The notes: generated by a model not told the origin, from the letters alone. A stretch of 64,000 nt of DNA from Paraburkholderia aspalathi (GCF_900116445.1 NZ_FPBH01000009.1:62001-126000), one strand, 5' to 3'. Counted from the first letter of the stretch, positions 8,523 through 18,166 are shown. A program made the numbers and translations.

Positions 8523-9320
8523 TCAATCTCCAGTGAAAACAGGGGTGCGCTTTTCCTTGAAGGCCAGCGCGGCTTCCTTCACGTCGTCGCTCGGGGCGAG
8601 CAGCGCGAACAGGTCGAGCTCGCGATCCAGGCCGCGGCGCAGATCGAGTTCGAGCGCGGCGCGCGCTGCCTGCTTGACGTAGATCGTGGCCGCCGGCGAT
8701 TTCGCGGCGAGCCGGTCCGCTAGCGTCTGCACTTCGGCGATCAAACTCTCGGGCGTCGCCGAAATGCGCGTGACGAGGCCGATTTCCTTCGCTTGCTGCG
8801 CGCTCATCCGGTCCCCGGTCAGGAGCACGTCGAGTGCGCGGCCGTGGCCGACCACCCGCGCGAGACGCTGCGTGCCGCCGCCGCCCGGAATCAGGCCGAG
8901 GCCGGTTTCCGGCAGCGCAAGCACGGTATCGGGCGACGCGAAGCGGATATCGCAGGCGAGCGCGATCTCCAGTCCGCCCCCCATGCAGAAACCATGCAGC
9001 GCGGCGAGCACAGGTTTCTGGACCTGATCGAGCGCCTCGATCCAGCGCGAGCGTTCCATGCGCCGCCGCACTTGCAGCGACGATTCGGACCCGCGCTTTT
9101 CCTTGATGTCCGCGCCCGCGCAGAAGCCGCGCGGGCCTTCACCGCGCAGCACGATCACGTGAACGTCGGGATCGGCGTCGAGGAGCTGCAGCGCCTGCGG
9201 CACGCCACGGCGAATTTCGTCATTGATCGCGTTGATCTGTTCCGGCCGGTTCAGCACGATCCACGCGGTCTTCCCGTTGCGCTCAACGCGCACGGTGGGG
9301 TTGATCGTCAGCCCATTCAT
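8523..9320 (-). CDS. Enoyl-CoA hydratase/isomerase (crotonase) family protein
   Basis: A 265-residue crotonase-fold protein. The oxyanion-hole segments FCAGADIKEK and CMGGGLEIALACD are present. Both glutamates that act in hydratases are found: GGGLE and the LPETGLGLIPGGGGTQRL segment. Hydration of an enoyl-CoA is therefore the best guess. I start at ATG 9320 (MNGLTINP), preceded by GAGGGG; an in-frame ATG at 9350 directly follows the upstream stop and would add ten residues. It sits 30 bases after the VOC gene and four before the SDR gene in the same operon. Confidence 0.88.
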   Translation of the reverse strand: MNGLTINPTVRVERNGKTAWIVLNRPEQINAINDEIRRGVPQALQLLDADPDVHVIVLRGEGPRGFCAGADIKEKRGSESSLQVRRRMERSRWIEALDQVQKPVLAALHGFCMGGGLEIALACDIRFASPDTVLALPETGLGLIPGGGGTQRLARVVGHGRALDVLLTGDRMSAQQAKEIGLVTRISATPESLIAEVQTLADRLAAKSPAATIYVKQAARAALELDLRRGLDRELDLFALLAPSDDVKEAALAFKEKRTPVFTGD

Positions 9321-9350
9321 GGTGGAGGTCCCCTCGTGGGTAGTCAGCAT

Positions 9351-10328
9351 TTAACGGGGCGCCTGAAATTCTTCGAACTCGAACAGCTGGCCGTCGAGTT
9401 CGGCGGGGTGGATGCGAATCAGCGAACGGCCGCCCACGGCTTCGGACGATTCGACCCAGTCGAAGCCAATGCCGCGCGCCTTCAGGTCTTCGGCCTTCAC
9501 TTGCAGGCCGTTCACGGCGATGCGCACGAAGTAGGGTCCGGGGCCCCAGCTGTTCAGATAGCGACCGGCCTGGCCGTCCCAACGGGTCGCCTCGAGCACG
9601 TCGAGCGACGCGCTGTTGGGCAGCGTGAAGCCCATTCGCGCGCGCCTGTAGCCTTCGCCGACCAGCGTTTCCACCGCGCCGACCGGTTCCCAGTCGAGAT
9701 TCGCCGAGCAACGGCGCAGGGTCTCGTCGAGGTCGCGCACGAGAAAGCCGCGTGCGGTGACACGCACCAGTTGGCCCGGCTGCAGATCGCGTGGTTGCGG
9801 CGCGGGTGTCGCGAAAGTTTCGGGCGGCAGTTGCAGCGGCTCCATCGGCATGATCTCGATGCACAGGCCGCCGTCCACGGAAGGTTCGTACTCGGGGCGC
9901 TCGGGTGTCACGCCGACCCACAGACGGTCGAAAGGCATTTCCGGCGTGCGCTGTGCCATCCGGAACGGCAGGCGGCGGCGCATCAGACGCTCGAGGGTCT
10001 GTTCGAACTTCGGACCATGCGCGGCAACCACGATCGAATGCGTGAGGATCGGCCGATGCTTGCCCTGAAATGCTTCGAGGCTCTGCAGAAAATGATGGAA
10101 CGACGGGTCGCCGGGGTTCGGGCGATCCAGATGCACTTGCGGCTCGACGCGTGTCGGCGCCACCGCCAGCGACTTGTGCACGCGCAGAAAATGCGCGATG
10201 TACGGATGGTTGTCGAACGCCTGGCGCCAATTCGGGTGCTTGTGAATCCCCAGCTTGTTGACCAGCAATTCGGTCATCCCGTCCGGGTCCGGAACCATCA
10301 TGTCGGCGGTCATCAGCAGATCGAACAT
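9351..10328 (-). CDS. VOC family protein
   Basis: A 325-residue protein with two vicinal-oxygen-chelate-like halves. The N-terminal half starts MFDLLMTADMMVPDPDG and ends in LCIEIMPMEP, with Glu as a possible metal ligand. The second half begins near residue 200 (ARGFLVRDLDETLRRC) and ends QLFEFEEFQ. It resembles unassigned VOC proteins in aromatic or steroid catabolic clusters; the reaction is unknown. The start is ATG 10328 with GGAG upstream; a longer reading frame to 10547 runs into the RND gene and has arginine-rich, shadow-like composition. It lies 38 bases after the RND permease gene. Confidence 0.75.
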   Translation of the reverse strand: MFDLLMTADMMVPDPDGMTELLVNKLGIHKHPNWRQAFDNHPYIAHFLRVHKSLAVAPTRVEPQVHLDRPNPGDPSFHHFLQSLEAFQGKHRPILTHSIVVAAHGPKFEQTLERLMRRRLPFRMAQRTPEMPFDRLWVGVTPERPEYEPSVDGGLCIEIMPMEPLQLPPETFATPAPQPRDLQPGQLVRVTARGFLVRDLDETLRRCSANLDWEPVGAVETLVGEGYRRARMGFTLPNSASLDVLEATRWDGQAGRYLNSWGPGPYFVRIAVNGLQVKAEDLKARGIGFDWVESSEAVGGRSLIRIHPAELDGQLFEFEEFQAPR

Positions 10329-10366
10329 ATCGGTGAATCTCCAAAAAGTGTTGGATGAACGGCTTG

Positions 10367-12871
10367 TCAGGACGCCTGACGGGCCACCGGCGCGGCGGCG
10401 CGCAGGCGGGTGGCCGAGGTGGCGATTGCGGGTTGCGTGGCTTCGGAGGGTTCGGTGCCGGAGCCGCCGCGCAGGCGCTCGGCTTTCGGCCGCAGCAGGA
10501 AATAGGAGAGCGCTGGAATCAGCACGAGGGCGCCGACCATGTTCCACAGGAACATGAAGGTGAGCAGGATGCCCATGTCAGCCTGGAATTTGATCGGCGA
10601 CCAGACCCACGTGACGACACCGCCCGCGAGCGTGAAGCCGACCAGCATCACCACCTTGCCGGTGAACATCAATGCGTCGCGGTAGGCCTCGCGCAGCGTG
10701 GCGCCGGCGCGTTGCCGCGCGAGTTGCACCGAGAGGAGATACAGCGCGTAGTCGACGCCGATCCCGACGCCGAGTGCGATCACCGGCAGCGTGGCGACCT
10801 TCACGCCGATGCCGAGCAGCACCATCAACGCTTCGCACAACACCGAGGTGAGCATCAGCGGAATCAGCGCGACAACCACCGCGCGCCACGTACGGAAGGT
10901 AATGAAGCACAGGATCGCTACCGACGCGTAGACCAGCAGCAGCATCTCGCGATTGGCCTGCTCGACAACGATATTGGTCGCCGCGTCGATGCCGGCTGAA
11001 CCGGCGGCCAGCAGAAAATGCCGTTCGGGCGTGTCGTGCGCCGCGGCGAAATCGTCCACCACGTGCACCACGCGCGTCAGCGTCTCGGCCTTGTGGTCGC
11101 TCAGGAAGACCAGCAGCGGTGCGACCGTACGGTCAGCGTTGGTCAACTCGGGCATGGCCACCACGACGTTGGAAAACGCATCGCCGGAGACGAACGGATC
11201 GCGATTCACGGTCAGCCACTTGGGCGAGCCTTCGAAGTTGCCGGCCGTGTACTGCCGCACCACGCTTGCTGCCGACACCGTGCCGCGCACGCCTTTGGTC
11301 TCGCGCAGCTTTGCTTCGAGGCGGTCCATCTCGGTCAACGTCGGGAAGCTCTCCACGCCACCGGCCGGTGTCTTCACGATCACAGCGAAGACATCGCTCG
11401 ACAGGTTGTAGTGCTGGTTGATGAACGCGTTATCGCGGTTGTAGCGCGAGTTCGTCTTCAGTTCGGGCGCGCCGGAATCGAGGTCGCCCACCTGCAGATG
11501 GGTGCTGATCGCAAAACCGCCGATAAACAGCAATAGCGCGCCGACCAGCGCGCCAATTGCCCAGCGGCGGGTGGAAAAGCGGTCGAAGCCCTGATAGCTG
11601 CGCACCACGAAGCCGCGCTTCGCTTGCGGATCGGCGCTCAGGCGCGCGCGGCGCACCGCGGACCGGCTCACGCCCGTGTACGACAGCAGCACCGGCAGCA
11701 GCACAAGGTTCGTGAAGATCAGTACCCCCACGCCGATGCTGGCGGCGAGCGCGAGATTACGAATCACGGGCACATCGATGATCATCAGCACCGCGAAGCC
11801 GACCACGTCGGCGAGGAGGGCGGTCAGGCCGGCGAGGAACAGGCGCCGGAACGTATGACGGGCGGCCGCATAGCGATGCACGCCGCGCGCGACGTCGCGG
11901 GTAATGCCGTTCATTTTCTGCGCGCCGTGCGAGACGCCGATCGCGAAGACAAGGAACGGCACGAGGATCGAATAGGGGTCGATCGAGAAACCGAGCCACT
12001 GCACGATGCCGAGCTGCCAGGTCACCGCGGCGGCGGAACACAGCACGACCAGCCCCGTGCTGCGCAGGCAGCGTGTGTACGCATAGAGCGCGAGCGCGGC
12101 GATCAGCGCGGAAATACCGAAGTAGATCAACACGCCGTCGAGACCGTCGATCAGGTCGCCCGCCAGCTTCGCGAAGCCGACGATGTGAATCTTGACGTTG
12201 GGGGTTTCAAGCGAGCGGATCTGCTTTTCGAGATCGTGCGAGAGTGCGCGGTAATTCAGTGGTGCGCCGGTGGCCGGGTCCTTGTCGAGCAGCGGCACGA
12301 ACACCACGCTCGAACGCTCGTTGTTGGCGACCACCGAGCCGCCGATGCCGGCGCGGGCCACATTGCGACGTAATTCGTCGAGGCTTTTCGTGGAGCCGTC
12401 GTAGGCTTCGGGCATCACGGGGCCACCGCGAAAGCCGTCCTCGGTGATTTCGGTCCAGCGCACCGACGGCGTCCACAGCGACTTCATGTAGGCACGGTCC
12501 ACGCCGCGCATCAGGAACACTTTGTCGTTGATCTTCTGCAGCGTGCGCAGATAGTCGGCGTCGTAGATCGAACCGTTGGTGTTCTCCACCGAAATCCGCA
12601 GCGAGTTGCCGAGCGCACGCAATGACGCGGCGTTGTCGAGATAGTTGCGCACGAACGGGTGCGACTGCGGAATCATGTTCAGGAAGTTCGCGTTGACTTC
12701 CAGACGCGTGGCGCGCGCGCCGAACAGCGCCGTCAACAGCACGCAGACGATCACGATGAGCGCGCGATGATTGAAAATCAGCCGCTCGACCGGACCGCCT
12801 GAACGGCGGTCGAAAGGCTGCGCCGGTTGCGGTTGATCCTTCGCTGCGGACTGATCGTGTGGGTTATCCAT
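10367..12871 (-). CDS. RND/MMPL-family transporter
   Basis: An 834-residue inner-membrane protein with the two-fold RND/MMPL plan: one helix (~37-55), a large periplasmic loop, a five-helix bundle with a VFAIGVSHGAQKMNG segment, then a second helix, loop and bundle with LGVGIGVDYALYLLSVQLARQ. It resembles the permeases that accompany DUF1329/DUF1302 proteins, which are thought to move hydrophobic molecules across the envelope. Start ATG 12871 has AGAGGT seven bases upstream; a GTG three codons earlier overlaps that site. It follows the YCF48-like gene by 88 bases. Confidence 0.87.
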   Translation of the reverse strand: MDNPHDQSAAKDQPQPAQPFDRRSGGPVERLIFNHRALIVIVCVLLTALFGARATRLEVNANFLNMIPQSHPFVRNYLDNAASLRALGNSLRISVENTNGSIYDADYLRTLQKINDKVFLMRGVDRAYMKSLWTPSVRWTEITEDGFRGGPVMPEAYDGSTKSLDELRRNVARAGIGGSVVANNERSSVVFVPLLDKDPATGAPLNYRALSHDLEKQIRSLETPNVKIHIVGFAKLAGDLIDGLDGVLIYFGISALIAALALYAYTRCLRSTGLVVLCSAAAVTWQLGIVQWLGFSIDPYSILVPFLVFAIGVSHGAQKMNGITRDVARGVHRYAAARHTFRRLFLAGLTALLADVVGFAVLMIIDVPVIRNLALAASIGVGVLIFTNLVLLPVLLSYTGVSRSAVRRARLSADPQAKRGFVVRSYQGFDRFSTRRWAIGALVGALLLFIGGFAISTHLQVGDLDSGAPELKTNSRYNRDNAFINQHYNLSSDVFAVIVKTPAGGVESFPTLTEMDRLEAKLRETKGVRGTVSAASVVRQYTAGNFEGSPKWLTVNRDPFVSGDAFSNVVVAMPELTNADRTVAPLLVFLSDHKAETLTRVVHVVDDFAAAHDTPERHFLLAAGSAGIDAATNIVVEQANREMLLLVYASVAILCFITFRTWRAVVVALIPLMLTSVLCEALMVLLGIGVKVATLPVIALGVGIGVDYALYLLSVQLARQRAGATLREAYRDALMFTGKVVMLVGFTLAGGVVTWVWSPIKFQADMGILLTFMFLWNMVGALVLIPALSYFLLRPKAERLRGGSGTEPSEATQPAIATSATRLRAAAPVARQAS

Positions 12872-12959
12872 GCTGAACACCTCTAGTGATGCAATTCAAT
12901 GGCGTCTCTCGCGCCCGCTGCATTTACTGCACTTACTGCGCTGATTGCGCCTGTCCGGC

Positions 12960-14066
12960 TCAGCGCCGCGCGCCGATCGCCTCAACGCTCATACCGCTCG
13001 AACCACCGAGCGCGACGCGATCCGCGCCGTCCGCGGCGATGCCGGCGAACAGCATCGGCGTATCGGCGGAGACGCGCTGGAAGGCGCCACTAACCGGATC
13101 GGCGACCAGCAGCATCGCGCGGCTGCCGCAGATCACGATGCGGCCATCGCCAAGCACGGTGGCACCGTTCAGCGTCGAATCGGTACCGGTGTCGGCTTTT
13201 TGCCAGCTGTTGCCCTGGTCGGTGCTCTGATAAACGGTGCCGCGCAGGCCGAAGGCAAAGAGCCGCTGGTCGTTGCCGACGATGCCGAAGAAGCTGCCGC
13301 TGTAGCCCGATTGCAGGCGCTTGAACTGGCCGCTCGCCCGATCGAGCCGGAACACGGTGCCGCGTTCGCCCGCGATATACACCTCGCCGCCAATTCCGCG
13401 AATCGCGTTCAGATTCAGGAAGTCCGGGTTGTCGATGTGCTCGAGGCCGGGCTGCCAGGTCTTGCCGCCATCGGTCGTCATGGCGAACGAGCCGAACGAG
13501 CCGACCGCATAGCCTTCGGTGGCGTTGTCGAACCAGACATCGAGATAAGGCAGCGACGGGCCCGCTTTGGCATTGTTTTCTTCCTGCTTCTGATACGTGG
13601 AGGCATTCGCGTCGCCGCGTGCCACGGCGTCCCGGTAATAGGCGACGAAGCGCTCGTTGGAGATGCGTCCGTCGAGCTGTTTGCTCCAGCTCGTGCCGCC
13701 GTTCGAGGTATGCAGAATCACGCCGTCGTGGCCGACAGCCCAGCCTTGCGACGGCGTGGGGAAGGCCACCGCCGTCAGATCGCTCTGCACCGGACTGGGG
13801 ACCTGGCGCCAGCTATGCCCGTGGTCGTCGGACACGACGATCACGCCCCGCTGGCCGACGCCGACGAGGCGTTGACCAGCGCTCGCCACCGCGGTCATCG
13901 GCCGGGTGGCGGGTGAGACGGCGGTTTCGGCGGGCGCGTCGAGCGGATCGACAAAGCGTGCCGAGTGAGGCGCCGGCGGCTCCGCGCTGGCCGTCGCGGC
14001 GAGCGCCGCAGCACTCGCGAGCGCCGCGACGATGGCCGTCAGACATTGCACTGACCGGAAAGTCAT
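12960..14066 (-). CDS. YCF48-related BNR-repeat periplasmic protein
   Basis: A 368-residue exported protein: the N-terminal ~32 residues are a signal peptide (MTFRSVQ, a hydrophobic Ala-rich core, then ATASAEPP). Repeated BNR/Asp-box motifs of the form SxDxGxxW (SDDHGHSW, SNGGTSW, TTDGGKTW, STDQGNSW) show a beta-propeller related to the photosystem II assembly factor YCF48. In heterotrophs these proteins sit between RND permeases and DUF1329 genes; a periplasmic scaffold role is an inference. Start ATG 14066 follows GGAG; an upstream in-frame start lacks one. Operon member. Confidence 0.87.
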   Translation of the reverse strand: MTFRSVQCLTAIVAALASAAALAATASAEPPAPHSARFVDPLDAPAETAVSPATRPMTAVASAGQRLVGVGQRGVIVVSDDHGHSWRQVPSPVQSDLTAVAFPTPSQGWAVGHDGVILHTSNGGTSWSKQLDGRISNERFVAYYRDAVARGDANASTYQKQEENNAKAGPSLPYLDVWFDNATEGYAVGSFGSFAMTTDGGKTWQPGLEHIDNPDFLNLNAIRGIGGEVYIAGERGTVFRLDRASGQFKRLQSGYSGSFFGIVGNDQRLFAFGLRGTVYQSTDQGNSWQKADTGTDSTLNGATVLGDGRIVICGSRAMLLVADPVSGAFQRVSADTPMLFAGIAADGADRVALGGSSGMSVEAIGARR

Positions 14067-14187
14067 GGGTAAGTCTCCGCACACACAGGTTGCCAACGCA
14101 TTGGCAACGAATTGACCATTCTTCGACCATGCAGGCAGCGCGCTCGCCGGATCGATGCCCGGTTCCAGCGAGTGCGCGCCGCGCCGT

Positions 14188-15552
14188 TTAGCGCACGCCC
14201 GCGCTTTGCAGTGCTTGCGGCGTGTAGTACGCCTGGTTCGGCAATTCGTCGTACGGGATCATGTGGGTGACCGGATCGCCCTGGTCCGCGATGACCGCGT
14301 AGTTGCCCTTGGTCAGGTCGTAGACCACCTGGATGGGCTGGCCGACGCGCGGCTTGTCGTAAGGAATGATGTCCAGCGTATAGGAGGTACGGTAGAGCGC
14401 GTTGCTCTGGTCGTACGCGTCGTACGCCACGATCAGCCACGTGTCTTCGTCGATGTAATACGTGCGATGGCTGTAGACATCACGCTGACCCGGCTTGAGG
14501 GTCGCCTCGACCACCCACACCCGATGCTTCTCCCAACGCACGACATCCGGATTGGCGAACTTGTCGCCCACCAGATTCGGCGACTGATACGCGCGATAGT
14601 TGTTGTACGGCACGATAATTTCTTTCTCGCCCGCCAGCTTTAAATCGAAGCGGTCCATCCGGCCCTGGAAGCCGCCGATTTCGTCGAACAGCAGCGTACC
14701 GCCGATGCCCGCCATCGGCGTGTCGTACTTCAGTTCGGGCGCCACGCGCACACGCCGCTGACCCGGCATGTAGATCCAGGTGGTGTCGTCCTGGTCGCCG
14801 TTATTGACGCTGTATTTCGCCAGATACAACTGGCCGACCTGCGACGAGGGGCCGAAGAAGCTGGTGTAAGTGAGGCGGAAGTACGGGTCGTTCAGCCTGG
14901 TCGCATTGCGGTCGTAGAACGGATAGATGAACTTCGATTCCTGGTCGCCCATCAGCGTCTTGTGGCCGGCTTCGTCCACGAAGATCGTGCGGAAGCGGAA
15001 ATCGGTGCGCACGCCCTGGTAGCGCATATTCTGATTCCACATCACTTCATAGCCGTCTTTCGGGATCGGGAACGGAATGCAGCCGAATGCGCCTTCCACG
15101 CCATCACCCTTGATCTTGCCGACCAGCTTCGCCGTGGTTGCGCAGCTCACCGTGTTCTTCAGCACCCAGTCCGGATAGGTCATTGTGCGCCGCGTCTTGT
15201 AGACGTCGACGCGAAAACCCGGGAAGCGGTCGAGCAGTGCCTTGGTGCCAGGCGTCAGCGCGTCGGCGTACCTGGCCTGATTGGCCTTGGTGATCGATTC
15301 GATCGGCTTGTCATCCTTAAACGGATCGGGATAGCGGCCGCTGCCTGGCTTGAAGTCGGCGGGGATGGTCAGATCCTTCACGCCGCCTGTGTAGGCAGGG
15401 ATCGAACCGTCCGCGTTGGCGGCTTTCTGTGCGCCGAATTCGGTGAGCTTGCCGCCCAGCTCTTTGGCTTCGTCGGCGCTGACCGCCGCGAGCACAGGCC
15501 CACTGGCGGCGACTGCCGTCGCCATCGTTGCCAGTACCATTGCGAGTTTCAT
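14188..15552 (-). CDS. DUF1329 family outer-membrane-associated protein
   Basis: A 454-residue protein with a clear signal peptide (MKLAMVLATMATAVAASGPVLA), followed by the DUF1329 body, recognisable from SADEAKELGGKLTEFGA, DLTIPADFKPGSGRYPDPF and the RRVRVAPELKYDTP segment. DUF1329 proteins have a LolB-like fold and are thought to handle lipids or other hydrophobic molecules in the periplasm. No lipobox cysteine is seen. I start at ATG 15552 with TGGAG upstream rather than 11 codons earlier. It lies 106 bases after the DUF1302 gene and 121 before the YCF48-like gene, all on the minus strand. Confidence 0.87.
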   Translation of the reverse strand: MKLAMVLATMATAVAASGPVLAAVSADEAKELGGKLTEFGAQKAANADGSIPAYTGGVKDLTIPADFKPGSGRYPDPFKDDKPIESITKANQARYADALTPGTKALLDRFPGFRVDVYKTRRTMTYPDWVLKNTVSCATTAKLVGKIKGDGVEGAFGCIPFPIPKDGYEVMWNQNMRYQGVRTDFRFRTIFVDEAGHKTLMGDQESKFIYPFYDRNATRLNDPYFRLTYTSFFGPSSQVGQLYLAKYSVNNGDQDDTTWIYMPGQRRVRVAPELKYDTPMAGIGGTLLFDEIGGFQGRMDRFDLKLAGEKEIIVPYNNYRAYQSPNLVGDKFANPDVVRWEKHRVWVVEATLKPGQRDVYSHRTYYIDEDTWLIVAYDAYDQSNALYRTSYTLDIIPYDKPRVGQPIQVVYDLTKGNYAVIADQGDPVTHMIPYDELPNQAYYTPQALQSAGVR

Positions 15553-15658
15553 GCTTGTCTCCAGAATGTGTGTCAGAAAAACCAACTGGTGCGAGACGGC
15601 TTTTTATCCGGCGCCCGTGAGGGCGTCCGTGACAGAAAGCGGGCGCGACCTTCGCCCG

Positions 15659-17359
15659 TCAGAATGAAGAAGAAAACGTCAGCGAAACCCAATTCTTGTC
15701 GTTGTAGAAAACCGGACCATTGCCCGTTGCGTAATACGACGGACCCCCGCTCGGCAAACCGTTAGCGAGACCGAAGTTGGTCTGGCCGCCCGCGTGCGAG
15801 TGATAGCCGTTGTATTGCAGCGTGACGTTGTATTTGTTCTGGATCAGCGCGTGCAGGCCGAAGGTGTAGATCATCGAACCCTGGTTGGTGCCCCCCAGAC
15901 TCGGCGTATTGCCCCACAGGCCGTACTGGATGAACATCGGCGCGTCGAGGTCGACACCCGGAAACACCTGCAGCCATTGCGGATCGAACTGCACCGCCAG
16001 CGCCACCGAATTGTTGGTCGAGCAGCCGGCCCATTTGCTGCCTGTCGGACATTCGGTCGAGTTGCCCACGCCGTTGTAGAGCGCGCCGTTGCTGGTGGTC
16101 TTGACCTTCTGCGTGAAAGCGATTTCAGCCAGCGCGCTGCCGGTGTTCCAGAATGGCGTGCGCGACAGGCCCGCCAGCACGTTGCCGATCACATTGACGA
16201 CGTCGCCGCGCGCGCCTTGCTGGCCGCTCAGGTCGCTCGCCAACGGACCGGTGCCACTGTTCAGCGCGGTGTTATGCCGGTACGACACTTCGAAGCCCGT
16301 GCTGAAGTCGCCGATCTGCCGGTCGAGACTCATGCCGTACAGCTTCACGTTCGAGCCATAGGCAAGGTGATAGTTGGTCGCACCGGTTGCCGGGTTCACG
16401 CCCAGCAGCACCCACGGCTGAGTTTCCGTCAGATTGCGGTAATAGAAGCCGAACGTGCCACCGAGCCATTGCGGCGCCCATGTGACCTTGGCGCCGTAGT
16501 CGTTATGAAAACCGTTGTTCGGCATCACGTCGGCGCCGCGCGGAATTGCCCCCTCCAACAGGTTCGGCCCCTGGAAGCCGAAGCCGACCGTGCCCAGGTA
16601 GGTGCCGCCTTCCGGCAGACGGGTCGGCATATATTCGGCGAAATACTGCGCGGCGAGTGAGACGGTCGGCGTGAGTTGGGTTTCGAACAGCACCTGGGCG
16701 CGCGGGATCGCCAGTTCCTTTGCCTGCGTCCCGGGCGAGGCTGCGCCCTTGATGTTGTCGGACGCGCCTTGACCGTAGTTAATGCCCTCGCTACCGAAGA
16801 TCAGCGCATTGCCCCAGTACTGGGTGAGGCGGCCGACCTTGATCGCGCTCGGCTGGCCATTGATCTCGAACTTGTAGAACACGAATGCATCCAGCAGATC
16901 CGCGCCCTGCTGGTAGTAGCGCTCGGTGTAACTGCCGTAGTGGTTGCCGGTGTACGAGTTGAGGCTCGAGTAGGGCACCCCGGGGTAGGCGGCGCCGGGG
17001 TTGTTGTTCACACCGCCGCCGTACGCGAAGTCTTTCCACAACGAGGCGCTGACCCGAAAACCGAATTTGTCCTGGTAGACCGCATCGAATTCGCTCAGAT
17101 CGGACACGCGGTTGGTAACAATGTCGCCAGCGTGCTTGAACTTGTAATCCGATTCACTGTAAAGCGGGTTATTGCCGATCGAGTCGTTGATGCCCTGGGC
17201 ACGCATGCCCAGGTTGTAGCTGATCGTGTTGTCCCAATTGATGTTCAGATCGGGGTTCGAACTGAGTTGCACGGCGTTGACCGATGCGGCCCAGCATCCC
17301 AGAGCCATCGCGATACCGAGGCTCATCCGGCTTTTTTCGAATCTGGCGCAGCTGCTCAT
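15659..17359 (-). CDS. DUF1302 family outer-membrane beta-barrel protein
   Basis: A 566-residue exported protein. Residues 1-29 form a signal peptide ending ASVNA; the mature part has the DUF1302 opening (DLNINWDNTISYNLGMRAQG), many alternating amphipathic strands and a C-terminal aromatic residue (NWVSLTFSSSF), as in barrels recognised by BamA. It is probably the outer-membrane channel for the hydrophobic substrate of this operon (inference). The start is the ATG at 17359, eight bases after GGAG; an ATG three codons upstream overlaps that site. It is the first gene of an eight-gene minus-strand operon. Confidence 0.87.
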   Translation of the reverse strand: MSSCARFEKSRMSLGIAMALGCWAASVNAVQLSSNPDLNINWDNTISYNLGMRAQGINDSIGNNPLYSESDYKFKHAGDIVTNRVSDLSEFDAVYQDKFGFRVSASLWKDFAYGGGVNNNPGAAYPGVPYSSLNSYTGNHYGSYTERYYQQGADLLDAFVFYKFEINGQPSAIKVGRLTQYWGNALIFGSEGINYGQGASDNIKGAASPGTQAKELAIPRAQVLFETQLTPTVSLAAQYFAEYMPTRLPEGGTYLGTVGFGFQGPNLLEGAIPRGADVMPNNGFHNDYGAKVTWAPQWLGGTFGFYYRNLTETQPWVLLGVNPATGATNYHLAYGSNVKLYGMSLDRQIGDFSTGFEVSYRHNTALNSGTGPLASDLSGQQGARGDVVNVIGNVLAGLSRTPFWNTGSALAEIAFTQKVKTTSNGALYNGVGNSTECPTGSKWAGCSTNNSVALAVQFDPQWLQVFPGVDLDAPMFIQYGLWGNTPSLGGTNQGSMIYTFGLHALIQNKYNVTLQYNGYHSHAGGQTNFGLANGLPSGGPSYYATGNGPVFYNDKNWVSLTFSSSF

Positions 17360-17471
17360 TCCCTTCATCTCCTTGTCTCCGTAGCTCCCTGCCGGGGCCG
17401 GGTTTTTGTTTGACGGTGGTGACGGCACGGTGCTGCTGGCCTCGTGGCTTCCACGCTGCCGCCCAGGGAAT

Positions 17472-17496
17472 TGCACACAGTGTTCAACTCTGTGCA
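17472..17496. promoter_or_regulatory. Operator-like interrupted palindrome upstream of the DUF1302 operon
   Basis: A 25-base dyad with outer arms TGCACA / TGTGCA and inner arms AGT / ACT, nine complementary pairs in all, centred ~125 bases upstream of the DUF1302 start. The size and symmetry suit a dimeric repressor or activator. Confidence 0.45.
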
Positions 17497-17540
17497 GTCT
17501 GCTCGTCGGGACTTGTTAGATTCGCCTGGATTCGGAATTG

Positions 17541-17558
17541 AATTCTATAGATAGAATT
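17541..17558. promoter_or_regulatory. Inverted repeat AATTCTA-TAGA-TAGAATT
   Basis: A perfect 7-bp dyad with a 4-base centre in an AT-rich stretch. It is a second candidate operator or part of the promoter for the minus-strand envelope operon. Confidence 0.4.
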
Positions 17559-18166
17559 TCGACTCCGACTCTCTCGTTTTCCCCTATTCGAGACAAATTT
17601 GACGAAGTTGTTCATATCCATTCTGATAATGGGGCAAGGACGCTGCGTGGCGTAACGCCAGAAGACCGGGAGTCAGCCCATTTCCGCAGGGGAAAGGTGT
17701 GCCGTCGGGCAAGGACAATGGCGTCGTATTTTTGAGCGGATCCTTATGTGGAAAGGACTTTCGGGCAACGGTGAGCGTCGGATGCGAGTGTGGAGAGGCC
17801 GCATGGAGCGCAACCCGGCGCAGGGCATCAATGGGTGGACGCAGGAAATAGACAGCAGGACGTGTGATGAGGCGTGGGGGTTGCATGCTTGGCAGTCGGG
17901 AGGTAACGCCGGCCGGTCGGACCGCCCGCCGGCATTTTCTTAAATTGTTCACCAGAATCGAACCTGTGCAAATTATCCGCTATCAGGAGTTACCCGGTCT
18001 CGCCGAGCTGCTTAAGCGCCCGTCTCGAGAGATACCCTGGAGGCATTGCCAAATAAGAGACACATTGTAGATATGTGTTCATAATATTCTGAAATTGGCC
18101 GTGCAGGCCGAAACGGCAGCGCCGCCGGTGACGGACAAAACCCTGAACTTGTCACAGGAACGATCA

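Larger units (their letters stand above)
17360..18166. promoter_or_regulatory. Divergent intergenic region between the envelope operon and the GMC dehydrogenase gene
   Basis: About 800 bases with no convincing gene; the open frames inside have atypical composition and no ribosome sites. It holds at least two dyads near the DUF1302 side (17472-17496 and 17541-17558). On the GMC side a weaker one, ACACAT - 7 bases - ATGTGT, lies at 18060-18078, followed by the AT-rich TTCATAATATTCTG. Promoters for both directions must lie here. No regulator gene is adjacent. Confidence 0.6.

Noticed and set aside
8793..10358. A 521-codon plus-strand open frame
   Set aside because: It runs opposite to the enoyl-CoA hydratase and VOC genes, which have clear motifs and operon spacing; the product looks like a shadow translation.
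17584..17952. A 122-codon minus-strand frame, and several plus-strand frames in the same gap
   Set aside because: No ribosome site, no recognisable motif and unlikely composition. I treat the gap as regulatory.
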